This document shows positions 9,098-16,152 of a DNA stretch of 64,000 bases, piece by piece. Below the pieces are notes generated by a model. That model made no database searches and was not told where the DNA came from. It saw only the letters and a list, made by a program, of their open reading frames with translations. A program made the translations under genes and the position numbers. The stretch's first letter is position 1. Each line of letters begins with the position of its first letter. Location: assembly GCA_030427635.1 (NCBI GenBank), contig JAUIBA010000005.1:150854-214853 (forward strand), read 5' to 3'. The DNA is from Bacteroidia bacterium. Its GTDB lineage: Bacteria; Bacteroidota; Bacteroidia; Chitinophagales; Chitinophagaceae.

Positions 9098-9400
9098 TTA
9101 CGGCTCGATTTCAGTGAATGATATTATTGGACCACGGTCCGGGCTCCATTGATTTTGTGTTTTACCCTCTCCATTACATAGAGGACATACATTGCTACCG
9201 TTATCCAGCCTACCTATTCCGAGACATTGAGTGCATGTATACCATCCATCCATTTCAGTGGTCTTGGCATCTTTGATAGCATTTAGTCCAGATACAGCTG
9301 TCTGATCCTCTGAATAGGTAATAAGTGCGTCCTCAATCTGCGCCATGCTCAATGAACGATATGACACCTTTTTCTGCTCTGCTACTTTTATTGTTGCCAT
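9098..9400 (-). CDS. Small zinc-knuckle protein next to terminase
   Basis: 100 residues from ATG 9400 (a longer frame would need a GTG at 9430, inside the promoter). It carries CTQCLGIGRLDNGSNVCPLC NGEG, a pair of CxxC(x)GxG knuckles like one half of the DnaJ zinc finger, at about residues 56-78. A role in DNA or protein binding during packaging is likely by position; the small terminase is probably the gene at 10036. The start codon lies only 4 bp after the -7 box of promoter 2, so its mRNA may be leaderless. Confidence 0.75.
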   Translation of the reverse strand: MATIKVAEQKKVSYRSLSMAQIEDALITYSEDQTAVSGLNAIKDAKTTEMDGWYTCTQCLGIGRLDNGSNVCPLCNGEGKTQNQWSPDRGPIISFTEIEP

Positions 9401-9404
9401 AAAA

Positions 9405-9451
9405 CAAAAGTACCCCAAGCCATATGGCACAGAAAATTGTTATACTTTACC
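9405..9451 (-). promoter_or_regulatory. Late-type phage promoter 2
   Basis: On the minus strand GGTAAAGTATAAC (9439-9451), exactly 26 bp, then TACTTTTG (9405-9412), a perfect TAnnTTTG -7 box. It drives the zinc-knuckle and terminase genes. With the usual distance from -7 box to start site, transcription would begin at or inside the ATG at 9400. Confidence 0.75.
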
Positions 9452-9466
9452 TTTATTATTCATTTT

Positions 9467-10039
9467 ATGAGTCCTGAAAAGAAAATTGATGATGTACTAA
9501 AGGCGCTAAACAGCGCATACATTAAAAGTATATCAATTATTAAATACAAAGATGGAAACATAACAGTGGTTAGCCATCCTGATATAAGCTATAGATATGT
9601 ATCCATGTCAGATTTATTCATTTCAGTCATGTTTGAGAACTTAAATGATGATGAAATCAATCGCGATGTGAGTCTGATTATTGATTTCCTTCTTGACAAT
9701 GGATTAGTTGGAGTAACTAAAACAAATACGATTCCCGCTAGGGATGATAAGTATTACATCACTTGGAAAGGCCGTGTTTTGATTGAAAACGGAGGCTATA
9801 CTAAAGAGAAAGAGTTGAGAGAGCAAAAAGAACGAATTTCTGAACTAAAATACAACATGACTATTGCTGGCGCATGGCTAGCTGGTATTGGTTCTATTTT
9901 ATTAGTCATCATTGAAGTACTCAAAAACGCAAAATGGGTAGTTAGTATAGAAGCTGGTACACTTGCAATAATTCTGCTTATGGGTATATTGCTTGGCATT
10001 TCGATATGGCAGTTGATACGACCACAATCAAAAAACTAG
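9467..10039 (+). CDS. Inverted AT-rich cargo gene: small protein with two C-terminal membrane helices
   Basis: 190 residues from ATG 9467. The N-terminal two thirds are soluble and look like a winged-helix-type fold (MSDLFISVMFENLNDDEINR, then FLLDNGLVG and YYITWKGRVLI). A charged coiled stretch (KEKELREQKERISELKYN) leads to two membrane helices (about 137-152 and 160-180). It sits opposite to the packaging genes, between the small terminase and the zinc-knuckle gene, and is visibly more AT-rich than its neighbours. These are the marks of a moron (cargo gene expressed from the prophage). Superinfection exclusion or phage defence is a plausible but unproven job. Confidence 0.8.
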   Translation: MSPEKKIDDVLKALNSAYIKSISIIKYKDGNITVVSHPDISYRYVSMSDLFISVMFENLNDDEINRDVSLIIDFLLDNGLVGVTKTNTIPARDDKYYITWKGRVLIENGGYTKEKELREQKERISELKYNMTIAGAWLAGIGSILLVIIEVLKNAKWVVSIEAGTLAIILLMGILLGISIWQLIRPQSKN

Positions 10040-10515
10040 TATTCTTCCTCCAGCTCACGATTGATTGCATCAATTTCATCTGGAGATAGCCGTGTATCTA
10101 ATTGCTGAGGTGTGACCGGTGTAACAGTTGGGTTATCATCATCTTTAGGTCTGTAGTGTACAGTGGTACCCTCAATGTCTGCTATCAGCTTCTCATACTG
10201 CAATATCACCCGCAGCCCTTCCGGTGTGCCTGCAAACTCAGGTTTAAGGGTTCGTATTCGCATTCTCAATTCCTGAACCTTCTGTTTCCGTTTAACTTCA
10301 AGAGTATCATCATCATACTTAACCATCCGCTCCTTTGCCTTTTTTAATAGCTCATAAGCATGGCGGTCTGATTTTGCCCAGGCCTTGTCTGTGATATTTT
10401 TGATAATAAGAGCCGTAGGCGCTCCATCATATACCCATCCGAGTATAGCTGTGAGGCGCCGCTCAAACTCGATTTTATCGGGCCTGTTAACCGTTCTCAG
10501 TTGTCCATAGGCCAT
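10036..10515 (-). CDS. Probable terminase small subunit
   Basis: 159 residues, with an N-terminal helical DNA-binding region (about 12-70, including AKSDRHAYELLKKAKERMVKY) followed by a charged helical stretch and a disordered acidic tail. Size, charge layout and location ahead of the large subunit fit TerS, which recognises the packaging site. It overlaps the stop of the inverted cargo gene by 4 bp (tail to tail) and is coupled to the 75-aa gene upstream. Confidence 0.65.
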   Translation of the reverse strand: MAYGQLRTVNRPDKIEFERRLTAILGWVYDGAPTALIIKNITDKAWAKSDRHAYELLKKAKERMVKYDDDTLEVKRKQKVQELRMRIRTLKPEFAGTPEGLRVILQYEKLIADIEGTTVHYRPKDDDNPTVTPVTPQQLDTRLSPDEIDAINRELEEEY

Positions 10516-10742
10516 TATGGATATATTGTATTGACTATTTCTATCAAGTCGTTCAGTTCTTCAATACTCGCACGAAGACGTAATGCCTGTAATTCACGCA
10601 TCTTCTTTACATCATCTGGAATATTATCGATTGGATTGTTATCGAATGCAGTAAGAGCCTGAATGCGATTGTTAAGTCTTGACGTAAGCAGATCTTTGAT
10701 TGGTTGAACAGCCATATTGATAATCTTTATGTTTTCTGACAT
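10515..10742 (-). CDS. Small helical protein upstream of the small terminase
   Basis: 75 residues from ATG 10742 (MSENIKIINMAVQPIKDLL); an alternative ATG is at 10715. The longer frame to 10808 begins with GTG inside a hairpin and is unlikely. All-helical with many charged residues; its stop overlaps the next start by one base. Probably a packaging-module accessory protein; no family recognised. Confidence 0.65.
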   Translation of the reverse strand: MSENIKIINMAVQPIKDLLTSRLNNRIQALTAFDNNPIDNIPDDVKKMRELQALRLRASIEELNDLIEIVNTIYP

Positions 10743-10903
10743 ACGCCGGGTTTTAGTCCGGCAAAAATAAGCTTTGTATATCAACCGGTACGGTGGCCCG
10801 GAGGCCACCGTGTTCTTTTCAGTGGATTTGTGTCAGGGTGAAAATCCACTCAAAAGACCCTCTGCAAGAGAGGTAAAAAATACAGCTTAACACCCAACAA
10901 TCG
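10743..10903. other. Gene-free stretch with two hairpins
   Basis: Between the methyltransferase fusion and the small terminase block. It has an 8-bp perfect stem (10791-10798 with 10803-10810, CGGTGGCC arms) and a 9-bp stem (10821-10829 with 10842-10850, AGTGGATTT arms). Neither is followed by a T-tract on the minus strand, so they are not clear terminators; a packaging-site or RNA-processing role is possible. A TATTTTTG box on the minus strand (10762-10769) could be a -7 box but has no matching upstream element. Confidence 0.5.
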
Positions 10904-12454
10904 TTACTCGTTTATTGTTAAGGCAATATTGGGTTGATATTCATTATTATCCAAGGAATCAACGTGTATTTCCTCTGCTTTAATTTCAGGAAACTCCAAT
11001 TTGATTGCCGCAGGATCACCCTTATAAAACACTAACACATTCTGATGAGTGCGCCCCGCTTTCCTACTGCTTGAAAACTGCTTATGCACCCTAACAGGCA
11101 GGCTACCGGCTACATTCACCAGAATAAGTTCGTTATAATACCTGCAGCCGGCGTCCTCAAAAGCGTTGATAGTATCCCTTACAAAATTCTTGTAGTATCC
11201 CTTACTGTCTCGTATCTCACTTACCACGAAGCACGCGAATCGATTGTCTTTTAACCGCTTGGCCCACCGTTTAACAATCTCCCTGTAGTTTATCAGGAAT
11301 TCATCATAGTTCATATTACTCAGGTCTCGGCTATCGTCACTGTATTGCTCCAGGTCATGATATGGAGGGCAAGAGAACAGGAAGTCAAATAATGTATTAT
11401 CAGGTAGTATCGTCTCAATATCAAGAGCATCTCCACTGTACCACTTAACATATCCTCTTTGTGTTCCCGACAACTGCGGCATATCCTTTAAAGCTATTGC
11501 CTGGCTCTCATTTGCTGCCACTTGCTCTGGCCGTAAATCTGTCCCAACATAATCCAATCCCAGCAGTGACGCTACTATTCCTCTCACGGAACCACCTGCA
11601 AACGGGTCTCCGCATACGGCTGTCGCCGGGCAAAACCAGCGATACAACACCTCACAAAGCACCGGGTCAAATATGCTTGCCCCTGAATATATATGCATTC
11701 CTCTCTTCTCAGCTTCCGCGAGTATTTCATCCCATGTTGGGTCACGCTGTAAGAGTACCCTCATCTTATTCCGTAGATTATATACAGCGCCAGACTGCCC
11801 GCTTCTCGATATCAATTCGACATCTTCCCTCGTCTCCTGGCTTGCTATACCCAGCTGGTGCCACTTCTTTTTCCTTTCCTGCCAATACCCCTGTCTGGTA
11901 TCAAGTATACTGAAAGGTGGAACTATATAACGGTCTTTTAGCGATACGTGCGCTATGTCGGCAATGTCTTTTGAATCTTCACCTGTTGTCAGAGCCGCAA
12001 AGCCGTACATATCAAACTCAGACAGTTCAATATCAAAGCGGATTTCATCCATAGAGATGTTAAATACATCCATGAAGTCTGTTAACCCATCATTAGTAAC
12101 ATTCGCATATATAGACGAATACACTAACACCAGTTTTGCAGCCTCTTTCTTGTTGTTACATCTGATGAACGTTGCGGGCAATTCGTCTGGTACTGGTATC
12201 CCCTCCTCTATCAACTCCGTAAGCATCATTGTCCTGTGCTTCCCATCCAGGCAATATATGTTCTCACCATCCTGCCAAACATAGAAAGGCTGGCTGAACT
12301 GATTCTCAATTATGGAACGTTTTAGCTTCTGCCGCCTTGTCTCAGATAATTGCTTGAAGTTATCTGATTGCAGGAATTGCAATTTTCTCCAACTAACAGG
12401 AGATGTGCCTATTACACGAGATGATAAGGTTGGGTGTTTGGTTGTCGTTTCCAT
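10904..12454 (-). CDS. ParB-like domain fused to DNA methyltransferase
   Basis: 516 residues. The N-terminal part (about 20-130) has the ParB/Srx-type pattern: FSQPFYVWQDGENIYCLDGKHR. The C-terminal part is an amino-methyltransferase: SAM-binding DPFAGGSVRGI (about 279-289) with GTDLRPEQ next, then catalytic SCPPY (motif IV, [SDN]PPY type). Such fusions are common in phages near the terminase genes and methylate adenine or N4-cytosine, either to protect phage DNA or to mark it for packaging. No partner restriction enzyme is seen in the prophage. It follows promoter 3 (12477-12523). Confidence 0.85.
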   Translation of the reverse strand: METTTKHPTLSSRVIGTSPVSWRKLQFLQSDNFKQLSETRRQKLKRSIIENQFSQPFYVWQDGENIYCLDGKHRTMMLTELIEEGIPVPDELPATFIRCNNKKEAAKLVLVYSSIYANVTNDGLTDFMDVFNISMDEIRFDIELSEFDMYGFAALTTGEDSKDIADIAHVSLKDRYIVPPFSILDTRQGYWQERKKKWHQLGIASQETREDVELISRSGQSGAVYNLRNKMRVLLQRDPTWDEILAEAEKRGMHIYSGASIFDPVLCEVLYRWFCPATAVCGDPFAGGSVRGIVASLLGLDYVGTDLRPEQVAANESQAIALKDMPQLSGTQRGYVKWYSGDALDIETILPDNTLFDFLFSCPPYHDLEQYSDDSRDLSNMNYDEFLINYREIVKRWAKRLKDNRFACFVVSEIRDSKGYYKNFVRDTINAFEDAGCRYYNELILVNVAGSLPVRVHKQFSSSRKAGRTHQNVLVFYKGDPAAIKLEFPEIKAEEIHVDSLDNNEYQPNIALTINE

Positions 12455-12476
12455 GTTTTACTGAGCTTTACTGAAC

Positions 12477-12523
12477 CAAAAGTAGGCTTAGCCAAAGGGT
12501 TATGGGACATGTTATACTTTACC
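12477..12523 (-). promoter_or_regulatory. Late-type phage promoter 3
   Basis: Minus strand: GGTAAAGTATAAC (12511-12523), exactly 26 bp, TACTTTTG (12477-12484), a perfect TAnnTTTG. It precedes the ParB-methyltransferase gene with a leader of about 17 bases. The 26-bp spacers of promoters 1-3 are not similar to each other, so the conserved spacing is meaningful. Confidence 0.75.
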
Positions 12524-12858
12524 CAGCAGGCCACACAATACAAAGCATTAAATTCATACTATTTCTGGCATGATACACCCCCAGACCCCCTCGTTAACTG
12601 ATTACTTCAGGCCGTACAGCTTCAACTGCATACGTCATTGTATTACCGGTAGTTTTACTCTTGCATCTACTGATATCCAGTTGCCAACCGGGCAGCAGAT
12701 TTAAATCAGATTGGCCTCTCTTCTGTCTTCCTGTTGACGTTACCAGTAAGTGGTAGTAACACGAAGGTATTTTGTGGTAATTGCATCTGATTTCTTCTAT
12801 ACTTTACCGTTTCCCCGTCACTTCTCGACATATATACTATTTCAGGTAACTTTACCCA
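12524..12858. other. Gene-free cargo boundary, 335 bp
   Basis: No convincing coding frame on either strand. It carries the weak fourth late-type promoter (12762-12808) and a related GGTAACTTTACC sequence (12845-12856) just before the plus-strand gene at 12859. A run of C and T with CCCCCAGACCCCCT (about 12570-12585) stands near its left side. It separates the minus-strand packaging block from a small plus-strand cassette. Confidence 0.5.
12762..12808 (-). promoter_or_regulatory. Weak fourth copy of the late-type promoter
   Basis: Minus strand: GGTAAAGTATAGA (12796-12808; two end mismatches), 26 bp, TACCTTCG (12762-12769; one mismatch from TAnnTTTG). It keeps the exact spacing of the other three copies. 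It would give a leader of about 300 bases before the methyltransferase fusion at 12454, running through promoter 3. Confidence 0.5.
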
Positions 12859-13125
12859 ATGGCAGAGCGGTTATACAGTATTGTTACTTCTCAGGGAGAA
12901 TGGACCTGCAGAGTGTTGCCTGTGTGGGTTCTCGGTACCCTCAGCTACACCTGCTCCATCATCCCGCCTGTTCACTTCCCCGGTGATGCGGTTCTGCTGC
13001 TCAATATGTCTTATGATGCAGATATTGACCGTTTATGCTTCAATAATGACGCTCCCCGGCCATCATATGACATTTCTGAGCTGGAGTATATGCTTGGCAC
13101 TGCTATCCACAGCGGTAATCTTTAG
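12859..13125 (+). CDS. Small plus-strand phage cargo protein (88 aa)
   Basis: 88 residues starting MAERLYSIVTSQGEWTCRV; a central hydrophobic stretch (VLGTLSYTCSIIPPV) is followed by an acidic half (YDADIDRLCFNNDAPRPSYD). First of three plus-strand frames between the packaging block and the replication block. Codon use looks coding. No family recognised. Confidence 0.55.
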   Translation: MAERLYSIVTSQGEWTCRVLPVWVLGTLSYTCSIIPPVHFPGDAVLLLNMSYDADIDRLCFNNDAPRPSYDISELEYMLGTAIHSGNL

Positions 13126-13201
13126 GCCGGGTTAGGAAGATATCCACAAATTTCCTGTTGTTGATTATCGTAATACTGTCGGTTAATAATTTCGGGGTGT
13201 T

Positions 13202-13526
13202 ATGGGGGATAATAGCAGATACTTTCGCGGTACGGGTGCCTTTATGGGGGCATTTGAAGATATGGATTATGGATTATGGCTTGCATATCACTGATATAAT
13301 CAGCCGTCACGTTATCAGTGCCATCCTGCACATGGCGCACTGTCAGGGAAAGATTTCAGACACTCATGGTATGTCGCTGGCTGACTTTGTTGCCGTCAAT
13401 TATAAGTTTATTGATGCATTTGGCCACGCATTTCATCGCAAGCATAAGTTTGTCATTCAGAAGTACATGGTTAAAGCCGGCATTGAGGACTTTATAGAGC
13501 GCATGGTCTTTCTTCACACACATTAA
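13202..13526 (+). pseudogene. Small cargo gene broken by a 7-bp tandem duplication
   Basis: Frame 1 starts at ATG 13202 (MGDNSRYFRGTGAFMGAFED) and stops at 13292. The natural continuation (LHITDIISRHVISAILHMAH and on to the stop at 13526) is in another frame. The switch lies at three consecutive 7-mers, ATGGATT, ATGGATT, ATGGCTT (13262-13282). Removing one 7-bp unit joins both halves into a 105-residue frame. So this is either a slipped-strand mutation, a phase-variable switch or a sequencing error. A shorter internal start at 13269 could still make the 85-residue C-terminal part. Confidence 0.65.
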
Positions 13527-13538
13527 ATCTCTGGAGCT

Positions 13539-13775
13539 ATGATAATAATACCTTGGGAAGAGAAGTCCAGCACTTTGGCTGTTTGTATTGTGGGTGAGTA
13601 TGAGTTGCGCCGCAGGGGGAGCTGTGAGCCATACCGGTATGAATTTTGGCGCAATGGTGTTCTTCAGGACAATACCCTTCACTATTTTGATTCCCTCCGT
13701 ACCTATGTATTCATGCGCGAGCAGACGCGGAAGCGTGATTTATTCTTTCGCCCGCCATGGCGCAATAATCAATAA
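13539..13775 (+). CDS. Small plus-strand phage cargo protein (78 aa)
   Basis: 78 residues (MIIIPWEEKSSTLAVCIVGE), 12 bp after the preceding frame. Strongly basic and aromatic in its second half (FWRNGVLQDNTLHYFDSLRT), which resembles a small nucleic-acid-binding or regulatory protein. Last gene of the plus-strand trio and convergent with the minus-strand gene ending at 13887. Unknown family. Confidence 0.6.
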   Translation: MIIIPWEEKSSTLAVCIVGEYELRRRGSCEPYRYEFWRNGVLQDNTLHYFDSLRTYVFMREQTRKRDLFFRPPWRNNQ

Positions 13776-13782
13776 AAGAAAA

Positions 13783-13804
13783 GGGCCCCTGAGAACAGGA
13801 GCCC
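13783..13804 (-). terminator. Rho-independent terminator between convergent genes
   Basis: Stem 13783-13791 with 13796-13804 (one C-A mismatch), tetraloop AGAA. On the minus strand it is followed by TTTTCTTTTATT. It ends the transcript of the minus-strand early genes (last gene 13887-14114). A second inverted repeat (13823-13830 with 13846-13853, ACACCACA arms) lies just upstream of it. Confidence 0.75.
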
Positions 13805-13886
13805 AAACCATTACTATCTATGACACCACAAATGTATTTCAGCTATGTGGTGTTATACGAATTTTGTGGATATCTTCTGATTCTAG

Positions 13887-14114
13887 CTACACTTCCGGAG
13901 GAAACAAGATTTTGTCTATTCTGTCTAGTTCTTCATTCCGTAGGCTTTCTGTCAAATACTGCCATTCAATATTTTCTTTACGTGGCACTACAAATACAAT
14001 TTTATACCCCTCATAGTGATAGGAAACAATTTCGTCAAGATTCACTGGAGGGTTTTTAATCTTTACATAGTCGCGATATAGTCCCCTGTAGTCGGGTTTT
14101 ATCCAATTTGCCAT
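13887..14114 (-). CDS. Small phage protein, last gene of the early transcript
   Basis: 75 residues starting MANWIKPDYRGLYRDYVKIK, rich in Tyr, Glu and Arg, no membrane segment. It is followed by a terminator. Function unknown. Confidence 0.65.
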   Translation of the reverse strand: MANWIKPDYRGLYRDYVKIKNPPVNLDEIVSYHYEGYKIVFVVPRKENIEWQYLTESLRNEELDRIDKILFPPEV

Positions 14115-14154
14115 AGCTTGTATTTTCCTCTAATGTACTAAAATTTCCATATCA

Positions 14155-14484
14155 CTAAATCACCTCATTTACCTCTCCCAGTCCGGTTGATGCCGGCCCA
14201 TACACCCCACACCCTTTGCTTTCATACTCCACAGCAGTTTTCAGGTAGCCGTTACACACATCACATACCACCTCCCCGGTAGTGGTGTCAGCAAAGGTTA
14301 CTGGTATCTTTCCGGTCGGCAGCGGGTTCACCTCTATGGTAGCAGGTACGCACTTGGGGCAGTCGTATATCAGTACATCCTCCTGCTGCATGGTGGTGAT
14401 CACTTCGCTGAGTGTTATATCTCCGTAGGCATCTATCGCCTCTTTCAGGTCCCATGGCCTGAGTCTTGTAATTTCTTGATTCAT
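14155..14484 (-). CDS. Small zinc-ribbon phage protein
   Basis: 109 residues. Two CxxC pairs (CPKC at about 42-45 and CDVC at about 74-77) are spaced as in a zinc ribbon. The N-terminal part is helical (LRPWDLKEAIDAYGDITLSE). Nucleic-acid binding is likely; specific role unknown. Its start is 19 bp from the divergent membrane-protein gene at 14504. Confidence 0.7.
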   Translation of the reverse strand: MNQEITRLRPWDLKEAIDAYGDITLSEVITTMQQEDVLIYDCPKCVPATIEVNPLPTGKIPVTFADTTTGEVVCDVCNGYLKTAVEYESKGCGVYGPASTGLGEVNEVI

Positions 14485-14503
14485 TGTATTGTATATTTAT
14501 GAT

Positions 14504-14977
14504 ATGATATCTGAAAAAGTTCAAGAGTATATCCTCGATGCATTTGCGAAAACGCATAACCGACATTTCATCATAATAATTGCGGTTAATATCATTACCG
14601 TATGGTGTCTATGGTATTTGGCCATTTTTCTTTTATCACCTTCTACCTACTATAACACAACATTTTTTATTCAATTCATATTTTCATTTGTATTAACGGT
14701 TGGCTGGTTATACATATCTATTATAGACGATATAACTACAGATATCTCAAACATTATTACAACTGCTTTTATCTCATCATTAATGGCAGTATTTCGATTA
14801 GGCTTGATGCTAGCATTATATTCAAGTTTTGATCGATTTTTTTTACTCCCATTGGGACTTGACAAAACTGTTCACTCTATAGTTGGCATTCAATTCAGAA
14901 TTTTTGCTTTTGGCTTATATTTAATTTATGGAATTCAGGCTCTATATCGTTTTTATAAAAGGTCGCGTATAAACTAA
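14504..14977 (+). CDS. Inverted AT-rich cargo gene: four-helix membrane protein
   Basis: 157 residues from ATG 14504. Four hydrophobic segments (about 22-46, 53-71, 87-107, 122-146) with basic ends (YRFYKRSRIN). It is inverted relative to the phage genes and is clearly AT-rich. Like the gene at 9467 it looks like a moron. A membrane protein expressed from a prophage often blocks DNA injection by related phages; that is inference only. Confidence 0.8.
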   Translation: MISEKVQEYILDAFAKTHNRHFIIIIAVNIITVWCLWYLAIFLLSPSTYYNTTFFIQFIFSFVLTVGWLYISIIDDITTDISNIITTAFISSLMAVFRLGLMLALYSSFDRFFLLPLGLDKTVHSIVGIQFRIFAFGLYLIYGIQALYRFYKRSRIN

Positions 14978-14996
14978 TAACAAACAATACAGTTAA

Positions 14997-15443
14997 TTAG
15001 CGATTTGATTCAGGCAATACCATATCAATCGTAAACTCTTTATAATTCCTACTCGTGTATCGGTACACCTTCCAGCCCATAGATGCCGCGAGGTTATACT
15101 TGGTACAGTTGGCAGCATAGCCGGCTTTTGTTTGATGTCCGCCCTTCTTTCCTGTAGCTACCAGCCCTTCGTACTCCACGGCTATCATAAGCTCAGGGAA
15201 TGCTATATCAAACTTGAATCGGCGTTCTGGGTGAAACCTGTATTCAGTCTGGTAAGATATCCCTGCATCGTCCAGCAGTTTCAGTATGTCGTTTATCCGG
15301 TTGGCTCCCTTCGGTTTGGCTGCAGGTAGTTTCTGCTGGTCGGGTTTCGGTCCCGGTTTATTGCCCACGTCCTTCCATCCCCGTAGCTTTCCATCGGCTA
15401 CCATCTTGTCAAGGTCTTTGGGCGATATGTTCCAGCGGCTCAT
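14997..15443 (-). CDS. Small PD-(D/E)XK-type nuclease-like protein
   Basis: 148 residues. The second half has a nuclease-like core: FKFDIAFPELMIAVEYEG (D...E-x-E) followed by KYNLAASMGWKVYRYT, the pattern of VSR/DUF559-type endonucleases that end on a 'G-W-x-V' strand. The N-terminus (MSRWNISPKDLDKMVADGK) is a short DNA-binding-like helix pair. Overlaps the next nuclease-fold gene by 4 bp. Could be a homing-type or Holliday-junction nuclease of the phage. Confidence 0.65.
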   Translation of the reverse strand: MSRWNISPKDLDKMVADGKLRGWKDVGNKPGPKPDQQKLPAAKPKGANRINDILKLLDDAGISYQTEYRFHPERRFKFDIAFPELMIAVEYEGLVATGKKGGHQTKAGYAANCTKYNLAASMGWKVYRYTSRNYKEFTIDMVLPESNR

Positions 15444-16102
15444 TGGCTATCAGGCTTGACGTAGATGAATTTGCCATCCCGGTACTCTATGTTTTTTATC
15501 ACTCCCGTTCTCACATACTTCATGGCAGCAGCTTTGAACAGGGATAGGGTACGGTAATGGTTATAATCCACATTCTTGTAGCACTCGGCAGGCGTTACAC
15601 CCACATCTCTCCACCTCATACACTCCTGCGTAAACAGTTCAACCCAATAACCCCACGACGTTACCCGGTTGGTCTGGCTACCAGCCTCGCTCCGTTTCAT
15701 ATAGTCGTGCAGCTTGACGGGTAAGGCTTTCCTGTTGAGCGCAGGCCTTACCCATTCGGTTATCTGTCCTTTGTTCCCCCTACCACCTACCTCCCGGTAG
15801 CCCAGAATTCCTATGCCGTGTTGCTTACATATGGACTCTGCCAAACTATGTGGGCGATACTTAACAGGTACCGCTATATACGTCCAATGAAACGATGGTC
15901 GCTGGTTGATGGCCTGCTGTATCACATCGAAATTCAGCGCGCACTTCACCTCTATCCCTACGCGCAATCCGGACTCATACCCCATAACCTGTATGCCGTC
16001 CACTACTATGTCAATGATACCTCCACGGGTGGGCACTTCTTTGTATATGTCAAAATCAGCGAAGTAATCAATGAATTTTAATGCCAAATCTGCCTCTTTC
16101 AT
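15440..16102 (-). CDS. Nuclease-fold phage protein (possible PD-(D/E)XK)
   Basis: 220 residues. The N-terminal half contains GIIDIVVDG (catalytic Asp) and GLRVGIEVKCAL (ExK), the hallmark of PD-(D/E)XK enzymes, then FHWTYIAVP. The C-terminal half is a basic helical domain resembling a winged helix (TPAECYKNVDYNHYRTLSLFKAA). It is coupled with the gene at 14997. Function in phage recombination or host DNA degradation is inferred. Confidence 0.7.
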   Translation of the reverse strand: MKEADLALKFIDYFADFDIYKEVPTRGGIIDIVVDGIQVMGYESGLRVGIEVKCALNFDVIQQAINQRPSFHWTYIAVPVKYRPHSLAESICKQHGIGILGYREVGGRGNKGQITEWVRPALNRKALPVKLHDYMKRSEAGSQTNRVTSWGYWVELFTQECMRWRDVGVTPAECYKNVDYNHYRTLSLFKAAAMKYVRTGVIKNIEYRDGKFIYVKPDSQ

Positions 16103-16152
16103 GTCCTATTTTATATTGTTACGTATATTCGATATGTTCCAGCGGGTGGACA

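Noticed and set aside
10762..10769. TATTTTTG box ahead of the 75-aa gene
   Set aside because: Matches the -7 consensus but has neither a TTTG at 19-20 bp nor the 13-bp late element at 26 bp.
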